Source: an uncultured bacterium
GTDB taxonomy: Bacteria; Hydrogenedentota; Hydrogenedentia; Hydrogenedentales; CAILVY01
Length of the DNA: 28,638 bases
Assembly: GCA_937951485.1 (NCBI GenBank)
Contig: CALEDJ010000022.1
Location: 1-28,638 of the forward strand
Reading direction: 5' to 3'
A model generated the notes under the pieces. That model did not search any database. It was not told the DNA's origin and worked only from the letters and a program-made list of their open reading frames with translations. Below, in pieces: positions 6,314-15,002 of the stretch. How positions within the stretch are numbered: position 1 is the stretch's first letter; every line of letters starts with the position of its first letter. The position numbers and the translations under genes were made by a program.

Positions 6314-9157
6314 TCAGTTCTGCTGTGTGATGAGTACTGGCGCGCCGACCGGGATTCTCTCATAGGCGACGATGACATCGTCGTTGAGCAGGCGGATGCA
6401 CCCGTGCGAGGATGGCGCTCCGATGCGGGTTTCATCGTTGGTTCCGTGGATATAAATACATCGCTCCCGGGAATCCACGGAGATACCGGCTTCATTCTTT
6501 CCCTTGTTTTTTCCGGGTTCCAGCCCTTCCAGCCAGAGCAGGCGCGTCAGCACCAGGTCTTCGCCGAGATCATCGCCGGGTCGCCAGATTTCTTTGGTCG
6601 GCACACGCGAACGGAATACCTGACCCCACGGCGCACCCTCCCCCACTTTCTCCGCCACTTGATGCCAGCCCAGCGGCGTCTGCATGCTGCCGGCGGCCGT
6701 TCCCGGTCCTGCGGCGGCGGTGGCGCAGCGGGCCTGCCACACGGCAACACCGTTTTCAATCAGATAAAGCATCTGGCGGTCCACCGAAACCCAGACGCCC
6801 AACCCCTGACCGACATGGTCATTCCATCCTTGTCCTTGTAAAAAGGCCATGTCTTCCGGAGAAAAGGTTGAATCCGCATGGGATTCTTCATGTTTTATCA
6901 TGATGGGAACACCTTCCGGGGCATGCACTTCCGCGGGAACGCCTGGCGGCAGGGTGATGCAATAGCCCTTACCGGGGACATGCCGCGCGGTGATCCTGCC
7001 ACGGGGGTGCGGCGCAGTCAAGGTGATTTGCGGCAAATTGGCGATTTTCGCCGGGGCCACGCGCACTGCGTGCCATCCGGGTCGTGCTGGTCCCAGTCCC
7101 ATCACATATTCTGCAATCAGATAAATGGGGCTGCTGCTCCATGGATGACACCAGGAGGTATTCCATTTCTGGTCCGGGCCCCATGCCTCCATGCAGGTGG
7201 TCGCACCATGGCGCAGCATCTCATGCCAGGAGCGCTCATCCTTGGAAGTGATCAGATCGTATGCCAGATCAGGTTCGCCGTTTCGGAAGCACGCTTCGAT
7301 GACATATGCGGCGATATAGACCCCGCAGGAAAGCCGCTTGTTGCGAATGAGGTCAAGCATGGCCGCGCGGTCCGCCCCCGCATGCAGCCCAAACGCCAAC
7401 GGTATTGCGTTGGCGTGGAGTGAACTGTGGGATGACCCCGGTGCATCCACGTAGCAACCTGTGTCCGAATCCACGAGGTGCGCCGCAAATCCCTGCGCCA
7501 CGCGGTCGGCCCGCGCGTCATACGCCGCGCCGTCCCGGCCCAGTTCCCGACACAAAGCGGCGGCAGCGCGCAACGCGCCATAGTAAAAGGCGTTCAGAAC
7601 GGTGTTGGCCTTATCCTCGGCGTAATCATAGTCGTAGTTATCGCGCAGGTTTTTCGGCCAGTCCACCACCACCCATTTTTCCCGCATGTTCTCGATGAGT
7701 CCGGCCTCGTTCTCAAAGGACGCAAAGTATTGGAAAAGACCGGGCAACACCGCATCCATCATGGACGCGGTGAACTTGCGGTCTCCGGTGAACCGGTAGT
7801 ATTCCTGTAACAACAGCACCCATTGCAGCGAGTATTCGGCGATTTCCTGACTGAAACTGCACGGCGCCACCCCCATCAACCCTTCATGAATAAAACGCGA
7901 CTGCGCAAAATCATCCAGGCATTTTTTCGTCAAAGACGGGTCGCCCGTGAGCCACAGATGAGAACGCGCTGCCATGACGGCATCGCCGAGATACTGTCCC
8001 TTTTCCCGTGACGGGCAGTCCAGGAAGCCACCCTGCGACCCCATTTGCACGCCGTTCCGGCAAATAGTCCATATCCCTTCCAAGAGGGCATCTGAGGAAC
8101 GCAGGCTGCTTTTTTCGGGGTCGAACGGATAATGGCGGACATCCACCCAGACGTCAGGTTCTGCGGGCGCATCAAGTATTTCCAGGTACCGGAACGCGCG
8201 GTAGTCGTAAAACTCGATGAGGTCCATGTCTCCAGAGAGTACCGGGCGTTCCTCGTAATTACAGTTGGCGCGCATCTCATGGCGGACGGACCCGTCCTCC
8301 CACAATTCCTCCCCGTGCCGGACGATCAGCACATGCCCTTCCGGCCCCTGAATGCGAATGCGGGTATGCCCGACAATTTCCGTCCCGAAGTCATAGAAAT
8401 ACCGCCCCTCACCCACTTTCCTTGCAATCGTCGGCCTCGCCATGCGGTGCTGCAGCGGCGGGGTGATTTGCGGTGTGAAGACATGGTCCTGTCGGCCAAC
8501 CAGCGGCGCGGTCCATGCAGTATCATCAAAACCTGCCTCCCGCCATCCCTTTGGATAGCGACGCATGTCCATATGCTCCAGAAACTGCGTCTGATAACCG
8601 GTCGTCTCTTCCCCGGGAAAGGCTTCCAGCGCGTGGCATCGCCACGAGGTGTCGGTGACAAAACGTTCCTGCACGCCATCCGGATAGGTCACCTCCAAGG
8701 CCGCCATGAATCCGGATCGGTTGTCCCCGCTCACCCACACCCGGTTGTAAAGCCCCTGATAAAAGGCATGCGCAGCGAGACAATTGACGCCTTCCTCCAG
8801 GAAACTGGAGATTTCCAGCCAGTAATGGGGATATGCTGTCGGATACCCGCCCTCAGGCCCCTGCACCACAAAATCGCCGTTGACGTAGAACTTGTAGTAA
8901 TCATCGCCGGTAATGGCCAGAGCCGCCTTGACGGGTTTTGCGCGTAACATGATTTCCTTCCGAAACAACGTGTGTATGTTCGTCGGCCCGGAGAGTTTCG
9001 GTTTTGGAGCGTTTGCGCGATGAAACACCTGGACGATTGGCACCCCGTCAAATACGGGGTCTCGAAGCCATTGCGATCCCTCGAAAACCTCCAGCGAAAA
9101 CACAGGAATTGTTGTTGTCGCCATGAGAAAGCATCCCAGAATTGTTCCGATGCGCAT
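6314..9157 (-). CDS. Secreted GH78-like alpha-L-rhamnosidase fused to an L,D-transpeptidase domain
   Basis: A 947-residue protein. A signal peptide lies at about 1-21 (MRIGTILGCFLMATTTIPVFS). The N-terminal beta domains and the alpha-barrel fit GH78, which cleaves terminal alpha-L-rhamnose. The acidic motif DCPSREKGQYLGD has D380, E385 and D392 at the family spacing, with Y389 where Trp is usual. E657 in CMEAWG fits the second catalytic Glu. A C-terminal beta domain ends near 750. From about 785 to 945 is a YkuD L,D-transpeptidase domain: VSVDRQMLYL, then IHGTNDETRIG (H904) and SSHGCIRLLN with catalytic C920. That family crosslinks peptidoglycan. The start at 9157 has AAGGAGAACGG upstream and begins the signal peptide. 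One frame runs through both domains with no stop. The joint activity is unknown. Confidence 0.88.
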   Translation of the reverse strand: MRIGTILGCFLMATTTIPVFSLEVFEGSQWLRDPVFDGVPIVQVFHRANAPKPKLSGPTNIHTLFRKEIMLRAKPVKAALAITGDDYYKFYVNGDFVVQGPEGGYPTAYPHYWLEISSFLEEGVNCLAAHAFYQGLYNRVWVSGDNRSGFMAALEVTYPDGVQERFVTDTSWRCHALEAFPGEETTGYQTQFLEHMDMRRYPKGWREAGFDDTAWTAPLVGRQDHVFTPQITPPLQHRMARPTIARKVGEGRYFYDFGTEIVGHTRIRIQGPEGHVLIVRHGEELWEDGSVRHEMRANCNYEERPVLSGDMDLIEFYDYRAFRYLEILDAPAEPDVWVDVRHYPFDPEKSSLRSSDALLEGIWTICRNGVQMGSQGGFLDCPSREKGQYLGDAVMAARSHLWLTGDPSLTKKCLDDFAQSRFIHEGLMGVAPCSFSQEIAEYSLQWVLLLQEYYRFTGDRKFTASMMDAVLPGLFQYFASFENEAGLIENMREKWVVVDWPKNLRDNYDYDYAEDKANTVLNAFYYGALRAAAALCRELGRDGAAYDARADRVAQGFAAHLVDSDTGCYVDAPGSSHSSLHANAIPLAFGLHAGADRAAMLDLIRNKRLSCGVYIAAYVIEACFRNGEPDLAYDLITSKDERSWHEMLRHGATTCMEAWGPDQKWNTSWCHPWSSSPIYLIAEYVMGLGPARPGWHAVRVAPAKIANLPQITLTAPHPRGRITARHVPGKGYCITLPPGVPAEVHAPEGVPIMIKHEESHADSTFSPEDMAFLQGQGWNDHVGQGLGVWVSVDRQMLYLIENGVAVWQARCATAAAGPGTAAGSMQTPLGWHQVAEKVGEGAPWGQVFRSRVPTKEIWRPGDDLGEDLVLTRLLWLEGLEPGKNKGKNEAGISVDSRERCIYIHGTNDETRIGAPSSHGCIRLLNDDVIVAYERIPVGAPVLITQQN

Positions 9158-9381
9158 GATTTTCCGTTCTCCTTCTCCCTGGGCGCATGGTAACACGGTT
9201 CAGGATGCAAGGGTCAATGATGGATTTGTGGGCGGGTCGGACATAGGGGACGTAATGGGACCATGCCTTATCTACAACGCATCTCTTGTTCACTCCGTCC
9301 ACGCTGTCCATAACGCCCACAGATACTCTGCGTCACCAGAAATCCCGCGTTGTCCCGCATTGCCCGGTCCCGGTACGCACT

Positions 9382-9410
9382 GGCAACGCCCCGGCCCCTT
9401 GCACTAGAAT
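9382..9410 (+). promoter_or_regulatory. Weak promoter-like -10 before the oxidoreductase
   Basis: TAGAAT at 9405-9410 matches four of six -10 bases, 30 bases before the ATG at 9440. The -35 candidate (GGCAAC) is poor. The rest of the 282-bp divergent gap shows nothing else I can name. Confidence 0.2.
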
Positions 9411-9439
9411 GCCGCATCCAACCAGGGAGTACCCCAAGA

Positions 9440-10450
9440 ATGTTGCGTGTTGTTGTCGTAGGCATGGGGCCTATCGGAAACGTGCATGCCCGGCATTATC
9501 AGTCCAGTCCACACTGCGCGCTGGTCGGAGTGTGCGACATCATCCGGGAGCGTGCCGACGAAGCGGCGGCGCGTTTCGGCGTGCCCGCGTTCTACAGCGC
9601 CCCTGAAATGTTGAAGGCGCTTGCGCCCGACATCTGCGGGATATGCACCGGTGGAGAGGAATATGCATCAGACCACTACGAACCGACGATGCAGGCATTT
9701 GAGGCGGGATGTCACGTATTGGGCGAGAAACCCATTTCCAACAATATCCGGCAGGCGCAGGAGATGGTGGACGAAGCGCGCAAGCGCGGACGCTGTTACG
9801 GCATCAATCTGAACCACCGTTTCACGCCGCTGGCACGCACTGCGAAACGCTGGGTCGAGGAAGGTCGGCTGGGACATCTTTTATTCATCAATATGGCGAT
9901 GTGGATCATGAACCCACGGGAATCCTCGCCATGGTTCCAGATCAAGGCGCTGCATCCGCATACTGTGGACACCATGCGTTATTTCTGCGGCGATATCAAG
10001 GCCGTGCAATGCTTTGCCACAAAGGCGCCGGGACGGACAATATGGTCCACGGCGCATTTCAACATGGAGTTCGAGAACGGGGTCGTCGGCGGCCTGACCG
10101 GCAGTTACGACATCGCGCGGGGACATCCCATGGAGCGTTGCGAAGTGGCGGGCACCGCAGGGCGCTTTGTGCTGGAAGACATGTTCATGGAATTGACCTT
10201 GTATCCGGCGGACACAATGGAAAAAACGGTGATCACAAATACGCCTTTCGGCGACATCAGGGAAAAAACTTTTGACGACACCTTCCGCAACCGCATCCAC
10301 CACTTTGTCGAGGAAGTGGCGCAGGGGTGCGCGCCGGAGGCGATTGACGCATCCGGAGCGGACGGGCTTGCGGCGCAGCGGGTGATCGCCGCAGCCATTG
10401 AATCCTTCCAGCACCGCACGGTCGTCGAGGTGGCGTCCATCACCGGCTGA
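9440..10450 (+). CDS. Gfo/Idh/MocA family oxidoreductase
   Basis: A 336-residue cytoplasmic NAD(P)-dependent dehydrogenase-like enzyme, probably acting on a sugar or cyclitol. The Rossmann start MLRVVVVGMGPIGNVHA contains GxGxxG, and LGEKPIS carries the EKP motif at 96-98 with the family's catalytic Lys. The C-terminal alpha/beta domain (about 120-330) includes LNHRFTP and HPHTVDTMRYFCGD, a D/HxxD-type active-site helix. The frame is open 30 codons upstream, but those residues do not fit the family, so the ATG at 9440 is chosen; GGGAG lies 12 bases before it. It is followed 19 bp later by a membrane-protein gene. The substrate cannot be told from sequence. Confidence 0.9.
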   Translation: MLRVVVVGMGPIGNVHARHYQSSPHCALVGVCDIIRERADEAAARFGVPAFYSAPEMLKALAPDICGICTGGEEYASDHYEPTMQAFEAGCHVLGEKPISNNIRQAQEMVDEARKRGRCYGINLNHRFTPLARTAKRWVEEGRLGHLLFINMAMWIMNPRESSPWFQIKALHPHTVDTMRYFCGDIKAVQCFATKAPGRTIWSTAHFNMEFENGVVGGLTGSYDIARGHPMERCEVAGTAGRFVLEDMFMELTLYPADTMEKTVITNTPFGDIREKTFDDTFRNRIHHFVEEVAQGCAPEAIDASGADGLAAQRVIAAAIESFQHRTVVEVASITG

Positions 10451-10469
10451 TCCGGAGACGGGACTGAAA

Positions 10470-11231
10470 ATGCATGCAATTGCGGCAGAAGATCTGCGGA
10501 TGGCGATGCAATATGCCGCGACCACCCATGCGCGGGAAATCCTCATTGAAAGCGCCGGGCTGTTCTGGATTCTGGCGGAATTGCTGATTCTGTTCTTCGT
10601 GATCGCGGGACGCGATCATCTGGAAAACCGCCCTGCAAGCCCCACGTTCCACTGGTCGCCACGATTGACCTGCCGGGTTGCAATGATGACGGTTTTTTTT
10701 CTGGCGCTGTGCGCAGCAGTCTATGGCCGGGACTGGATATGGCCGCCGGTGCATGCGCAAGTCGTCGAGGCGGCGGAAGGCACTGTGGATATTCATCAGG
10801 TTCAGGCCGCATTTACGGCATCCTGCCGGCGACACTTGACAATATGGGCGATATTCGTCGCAGTCTGGGTGATTCTTGAAATCCTGATCGTTTATCACGG
10901 CTGGCGGGGTTACCGTAAACTTCGGACGCTGTTGAGACACACGCCATCACGACCGACAATGCGATTCGCACTACCGGGAATTCTTCTGTTCTCATGCTTT
11001 TTCGCGGCGAGTGCCTCGGCAACGACCTCGCCAGATAGCGGCGACCTGTTTGCCGTCCTGCAGACCGCCTATCAGGACGACGCGGCCTATCGCAACGCGA
11101 TGTACCTGTATCTCCGGCTGGCGGGCGTCGTATGGATTGCCGTGGAATGGGTGGCCGCCATCATCCTCTGGCGCGCGTGTCGGATGCTCACGGATGCCGC
11201 CCGGCACAGAAAGTCCGGCCATGCTGCATGA
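10470..11231 (+). CDS. Multi-pass membrane protein of unknown family, with internal repeats
   Basis: A 253-residue protein I do not recognise. It has five hydrophobic segments, at about 26-46, 70-90, 122-142, 165-185 and 212-235. Three share a pattern: an amphipathic stretch beginning with Asp, then a helix with Trp followed by an acidic residue (FWILAELLILFF, VWVILEILIVYHGWRGYRKL, VWIAVEWVAAIILWRACRML). This suggests internal duplication. The ATG at 10470 has GGAG 12 bases upstream; an earlier in-frame ATG lies inside the oxidoreductase gene and is disfavoured. The 3' end overlaps the next membrane-protein gene by 11 bp, so the two are probably made together. Confidence 0.75.
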   Translation: MHAIAAEDLRMAMQYAATTHAREILIESAGLFWILAELLILFFVIAGRDHLENRPASPTFHWSPRLTCRVAMMTVFFLALCAAVYGRDWIWPPVHAQVVEAAEGTVDIHQVQAAFTASCRRHLTIWAIFVAVWVILEILIVYHGWRGYRKLRTLLRHTPSRPTMRFALPGILLFSCFFAASASATTSPDSGDLFAVLQTAYQDDAAYRNAMYLYLRLAGVVWIAVEWVAAIILWRACRMLTDAARHRKSGHAA

Positions 11232-11583
11232 TTTCATTCTTTGGATGGGCGCGCAATTCAGTCCCGAACAATACCTGTTTTGGACGCGCATCCAGTGCCT
11301 CGCCTGGACCTCTGCCGACATTATCATCGTCTTCTACGCCATCCGCATTGCCAACCTTGGACGACAGATAGTCCGGCAACCTCTGCATCGCATCCCCTAC
11401 ATGATTCTCGCGGCGACGATTCCTTTTGTCCCCTTTATCGCCGTCGTCGCCACGGGGTGGGGCGTATTCCTCCTTGAACTGGCCATAACCATCCCGCATT
11501 TCTGCCTGCTGGTCTATCTGGGCGCGGCGAATTTCCGTGTTTTTCCGGCAATGCTGGCGAGATTCATCCATGGCCCAGGGTAA
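11221..11583 (+). CDS. Small membrane protein paired with the preceding one
   Basis: A 120-residue protein with three to four hydrophobic segments (about 20-42, 55-78 and 80-105). Family not recognised. Its first part, DFILWMGAQFSPEQYLFWTR followed by CLAWTSADIIIVFYAIRI, fits the Asp-start amphipathic stretch plus Trp-x3-acidic helix repeated three times in the preceding gene. The two products may therefore form one complex built from a shared module. The start overlaps the previous gene by 11 bp. The frame is open upstream, but those codons lie inside the neighbour. Confidence 0.7.
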   Translation: MLHDFILWMGAQFSPEQYLFWTRIQCLAWTSADIIIVFYAIRIANLGRQIVRQPLHRIPYMILAATIPFVPFIAVVATGWGVFLLELAITIPHFCLLVYLGAANFRVFPAMLARFIHGPG

Positions 11584-11648
11584 TTGTCGCAAGAAAGTTG
11601 AAATGCGGTGGCCGGGTGTCGTAGCGTCATTGTTTGGAGATTAACAGT

Positions 11649-12281
11649 ATGAATTCGAAGAACGAGCAGGATGTTTTCTCCGAAAACCAATGGCATCCCA
11701 TCCTGCACTGGATTGGCCGGGTCGTGCTGCGGATTACGGGCTGGAAACTTACGGGCGCCGTGCCGCGGAATCCGAAATATGTGGTGGTGTGCGGACCGCA
11801 CACCTCGAATTGGGACTTGCCGGTATTTATGATGTTGGGCTTCGCCATCAACATACGGGGCAAATGGCTGGCCAAACATACGATATTCCGGGGACCGCTG
11901 GGATGGCTGCTCCGCAGGCTTGGGGGGATTGCGGTAGACCGGCGCGTCTCACACAACGTGGTGCGGCAGGTGGTGGAGGAATTCAACCGGCACAAGGCGA
12001 TGGTGTTGGGCATCGCGCCGGAGGGCACCCGGCGGTTTACGGACCACTGGAAGTCAGGGTTCTACCAAATCGCCTTGGCGGCCAATGTGCCGATACTGCT
12101 CGGCTATGCCGATTATGCGCGCAAAGAGGGGGGAGTGGCGGACTTTTTCCTGCCGACAGGAAATATCGAGGCCGATTTGCAGCGCATCCGGCGGGCTTTC
12201 GAGAAGGTCATCCCGAAACGTCCGGAAAACAAAAGTCTTATCCGCTTCAAAGACGGTCCGCCTCCAAAGGATGAATCGTAG
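11649..12281 (+). CDS. PlsC-like 1-acylglycerol-3-phosphate acyltransferase family protein
   Basis: A 210-residue membrane-associated acyltransferase. The HX4D motif is HTSNWD (H51, D56). The acceptor-binding motif FRGPLGWLLRRLGGIAVDR is at about 80-98, and PEGTRR is at 124-129, followed by VPILLGYADY. The family moves an acyl chain onto lysophosphatidic acid or related lipids. This short, soluble-looking variant could act on another lipid. The ATG at 11649 has GGAGA 8 bases upstream and is preferred over an in-frame TTG at 11634. It is downstream of the two membrane proteins by 65 bp and converges on the next gene. Confidence 0.87.
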   Translation: MNSKNEQDVFSENQWHPILHWIGRVVLRITGWKLTGAVPRNPKYVVVCGPHTSNWDLPVFMMLGFAINIRGKWLAKHTIFRGPLGWLLRRLGGIAVDRRVSHNVVRQVVEEFNRHKAMVLGIAPEGTRRFTDHWKSGFYQIALAANVPILLGYADYARKEGGVADFFLPTGNIEADLQRIRRAFEKVIPKRPENKSLIRFKDGPPPKDES

Positions 12282-12396
12282 GCGGCGACACAAAGGAGCG
12301 CGGCGCTATCCTGCATCGCGTGCGTTGTTGCCATCGCTCGATGAACGCCGGTGGGAGGACGCAGCCTTGCGGCCGGTGTGCAGACGGTCGCCGGAC

Positions 12397-14400
12397 TCAG
12401 AAGACAGGAACATGCATGATCTCCTGGAAGAGCCGGTCCGGCGGCAGCAACGCCAACAGGTCGGGCAAATCATAGTATGCCAAAGCGTTATGAACGGCGT
12501 TCACGAGTTGACCGCGCGCGCGCGGTGTGCGCACGACGTCCAACCAAGAGGGAATGCCACCGGCCAGCACGAGAGAGTCGAAAAGGTCGCGCTCCAGCGC
12601 GGCAGCATGCGCGGCGGGCACGGTGGCAAAGGAAACGGCATGGAGCCGGATGGGTGTTTTCTCCCCGAAACGCGTCCGGGCATACTTCGCGGCAACCAGA
12701 ATATCCTCTGTCCGCATTCCCACCATGCTCTTCCCCAACAGATAGGCTCTGAGTGCATTGGTATAATCAGGGCCGCACTTGTCGCGCCAATCCGGGCGTC
12801 CCTCGGCCGACTCCGTTTCGCCGATGCCGCGCAGGTCCACCGCCAGGATGGCCTGCCCCTCACGCGCCCAATTTTCCAAATTCCCTCCGGGGTGTGCGTC
12901 GGCGGCTTTGTTTTCGCCATGACAATACACCACAACGCATATGGGTCGGCGCTTTGGCAGAAACAGGAGACCGGGCAGATGGATCGCCGGTTCGGGGCGC
13001 AATACGATTTTTTCGATTCGATACCCTTCACGAGCGACAACACCCAGGATTTCAACTTCGGGGGTTGGCAGTTCCGCATATGACCGCGTTCCAGTCAATT
13101 CCCGCACCTTTGCCAATGCCGTCTCCGGTGCATGGTCGCGCCAGAACGCTTCGCGTCTTGCGGCAAGCCGTTCTGCGCGTTCGATGTTCAGTTCGGCCAT
13201 GCTGCGCGCCCCCGGGATTTTGATCACCTGCCCTTCGGGCGTGCATTGGAGTTCTTCAGCGGCAGGCGCGGGAAATTCCTCCTCCCTCACCGGGCGGGCG
13301 TCATCCAGAAGCCAGCGACGCAACCATTGCGCGGTGGCTTCACGCAACGTCCTGTTATAGCCATGTTCGGCGTCGCTTTCGACAATATCCACCCGGTCAG
13401 CAAAGCCCAGACGTGTATAGGTGCGTTTGGCTTCGCGGAACGCGATCCAGGTACCGTTGATGTCGAAGAAGTCCCGCGTTGCAGCACAAACGAGCACCGG
13501 CAACGGCGCGCGCATGGTGAGGTAATCGGCGTGGTCCATGCCGTAGGCGATCTGGCCGAAGATGTTTTGCTCGAGGTCCTGCGGTCCGATGGTGGCCATG
13601 AGGCGCTCGAAAGTGGTGATGTAACAACTGGGGGCGGCGACCTTGATGCGCGGGTCCAGCGCCATAAGGTAACTGGTCTGCGTGCCGCCGCCGGAATTGC
13701 CCACGCAGCCGATGCGGTCCGGATCAATGTCTTGGCGGGTCTGCAGATAGTCAATGGCGCGCATGCCGTCCCAGATGAAATACATGGCCGGATTTGTCCC
13801 CGTAAGAATACATCCCACGCCGGTGACGGAATGATGAAGGGTGGGTCCGAGAACAGGCCTGCCCTGGTCGTTGAGAAAATCATGGCGTTCGCCCTGGCCG
13901 TGGGGGTCGTAGCAGAACGCCGCGATGCCGTTCTGTGCCAGCAGTGCAGCCATGAGAACGTAGCCCGCCTTCCCTTCATCGCTGTGTCCACAGGGGACCA
14001 ATGAGGCGGGATACGGCGGTTCGGAGTTCGGCAGATACAAGGTGGCGGTCACGAAAAATCCGGGAATGCTCTCAAATATGACCTTTTCGTAACGGAATCC
14101 GGGGCCTTCGGCCTTTCCCACGGTTTGCGCATTCAGCGGTGTGCGCTCCGGGAAATCGCCGAGTTGTTCCAGGAAAAACCGTCGCATTAGCACCTGTCGT
14201 TCAGCCACATCCTCAGAGGTCTTGATCGTCTCGATGGTTTCGGCCCGCTGCGCAAAGCACATGCTCGCTGTATCCTCAAGATATGTGCGCAACATTTCCC
14301 TCCGGGATTCCGCATCCTCCAATCCCTGATATACGGACAACTCATCTCCTTGGGTCACGTCGGCCACCAGTAGAAATGCGGCGAAAAATATCCGATGCAT
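12397..14400 (-). CDS. Secreted tandem alpha/beta hydrolase (acetyl xylan esterase-like)
   Basis: A 667-residue protein with a signal peptide (MHRIFFAAFLLVADVTQG). Two alpha/beta-hydrolase folds lie in tandem. The first (about 100-370) has the elbow GNSGGG with nucleophile S236, an acid near D310/D313 (TRDFFD) and H346 (AEHGYNR), fitting esterases and S9-like peptidases. The second (about 460-660) keeps VVVYCHGENK and DLRGIGET, but its elbow is degenerate (HAVSFATVPA), so it is probably inactive. Such proteins often deacylate plant polysaccharides; the substrate here is not known. GGAGG lies 8 bases before the ATG at 14400. The promoter side faces the 14401-15002 gap. Confidence 0.87.
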   Translation of the reverse strand: MHRIFFAAFLLVADVTQGDELSVYQGLEDAESRREMLRTYLEDTASMCFAQRAETIETIKTSEDVAERQVLMRRFFLEQLGDFPERTPLNAQTVGKAEGPGFRYEKVIFESIPGFFVTATLYLPNSEPPYPASLVPCGHSDEGKAGYVLMAALLAQNGIAAFCYDPHGQGERHDFLNDQGRPVLGPTLHHSVTGVGCILTGTNPAMYFIWDGMRAIDYLQTRQDIDPDRIGCVGNSGGGTQTSYLMALDPRIKVAAPSCYITTFERLMATIGPQDLEQNIFGQIAYGMDHADYLTMRAPLPVLVCAATRDFFDINGTWIAFREAKRTYTRLGFADRVDIVESDAEHGYNRTLREATAQWLRRWLLDDARPVREEEFPAPAAEELQCTPEGQVIKIPGARSMAELNIERAERLAARREAFWRDHAPETALAKVRELTGTRSYAELPTPEVEILGVVAREGYRIEKIVLRPEPAIHLPGLLFLPKRRPICVVVYCHGENKAADAHPGGNLENWAREGQAILAVDLRGIGETESAEGRPDWRDKCGPDYTNALRAYLLGKSMVGMRTEDILVAAKYARTRFGEKTPIRLHAVSFATVPAAHAAALERDLFDSLVLAGGIPSWLDVVRTPRARGQLVNAVHNALAYYDLPDLLALLPPDRLFQEIMHVPVF

Positions 14401-14605
14401 GTGCTTACCTCCGACATTGGCGGCGTCGCCACGGCGACACCAATCTTCTTTGATGGAGTGAGTGTGTCATTTTTTCCCGTAGATTGTCGAACGCCGCAGG
14501 GATTGACGCGCTTGCGGCATGGGCTGCTATGGTTCATGAAAAAAACGCTTGTTCCCAGTGCTGTCCAAAATATTCTGGACGCTGAGAAAGGCCTTGGATT
14601 GATTC

Positions 14606-14710
14606 TTCCCCTCACCCCATCCCTCTCCCGGAGGGAGAGGGAGCATCAGTATTCCTCAGGTTTCAAGGTAAGCACCCTCTCCCTCCGGGAGAGGGATGGG
14701 GTGGGGGGAA
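14606..14710. repeat. Palindromic repeat element with 24-bp terminal inverted repeats
   Basis: A 105-bp MITE-like or BIME-like element in the 602-bp gap. The ends at 14606-14629 and 14687-14710 are inverted copies with one mismatch. Two hairpins, at 14621-14641 and 14675-14695, flank a spacer of about 33 bp. The spacer aligns with that of the repeat at 1-147 (shared core CAGNATTCNTCAGGTTT), in the opposite orientation. No transposase is present. Open frames through it are repeat-derived. Confidence 0.85.
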
Positions 14711-14847
14711 ACAAAACGGAAGACCTTGGCGCACGGGTCAACAATGGCTCAGGAATTCCCACGGAGAGGTTTGTGTATCAGGAAAGCCCCGCCACATCAT
14801 CTGGATTCAACAGGATTTTCCAAGGGTTTTGGCCATATCCTTTCATT

Positions 14848-14968
14848 ACACCCTTTCCTGGACAACACTGGCTTCTTCCGAATATCCGCGATTTCCTTGA
14901 TCAGACGGCAACCAAAAGTGGTCATATCGCAATTGCCTGAGATGAAACCTCTTTCCCGGAAAGGGTGT
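14848..14968. repeat. Nested inverted repeat before the thioredoxin-like gene
   Basis: ACACCCTTTCC (14848-14858) and GGAAAGGGTGT (14958-14968) are a perfect 11-bp pair enclosing 99 bases. Inside, GGCAA (14907-14911) and TTGCC (14933-14937) pair, extended by TCAG/TGA past a bulge. It could fold as a long RNA arm in the leader of the gene at 15003, or be a mobile repeat. A TTGACG/CTATGG promoter-like pair at 14503-14532 is too weak to call. Confidence 0.55.
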
Positions 14969-15002
14969 CTACAGGTATTCGACCACCGATTGCATTCGGC
15001 TG

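Noticed and set aside
14503-14532. TTGACG/CTATGG promoter
   Set aside because: Only loosely matched and about 470 bp from the next plus-strand gene.
14395-14940. Plus-strand 181-codon frame in the repeat-rich gap
   Set aside because: It runs through the palindromic element and has no domain features. The start lies in the hydrolase promoter region.
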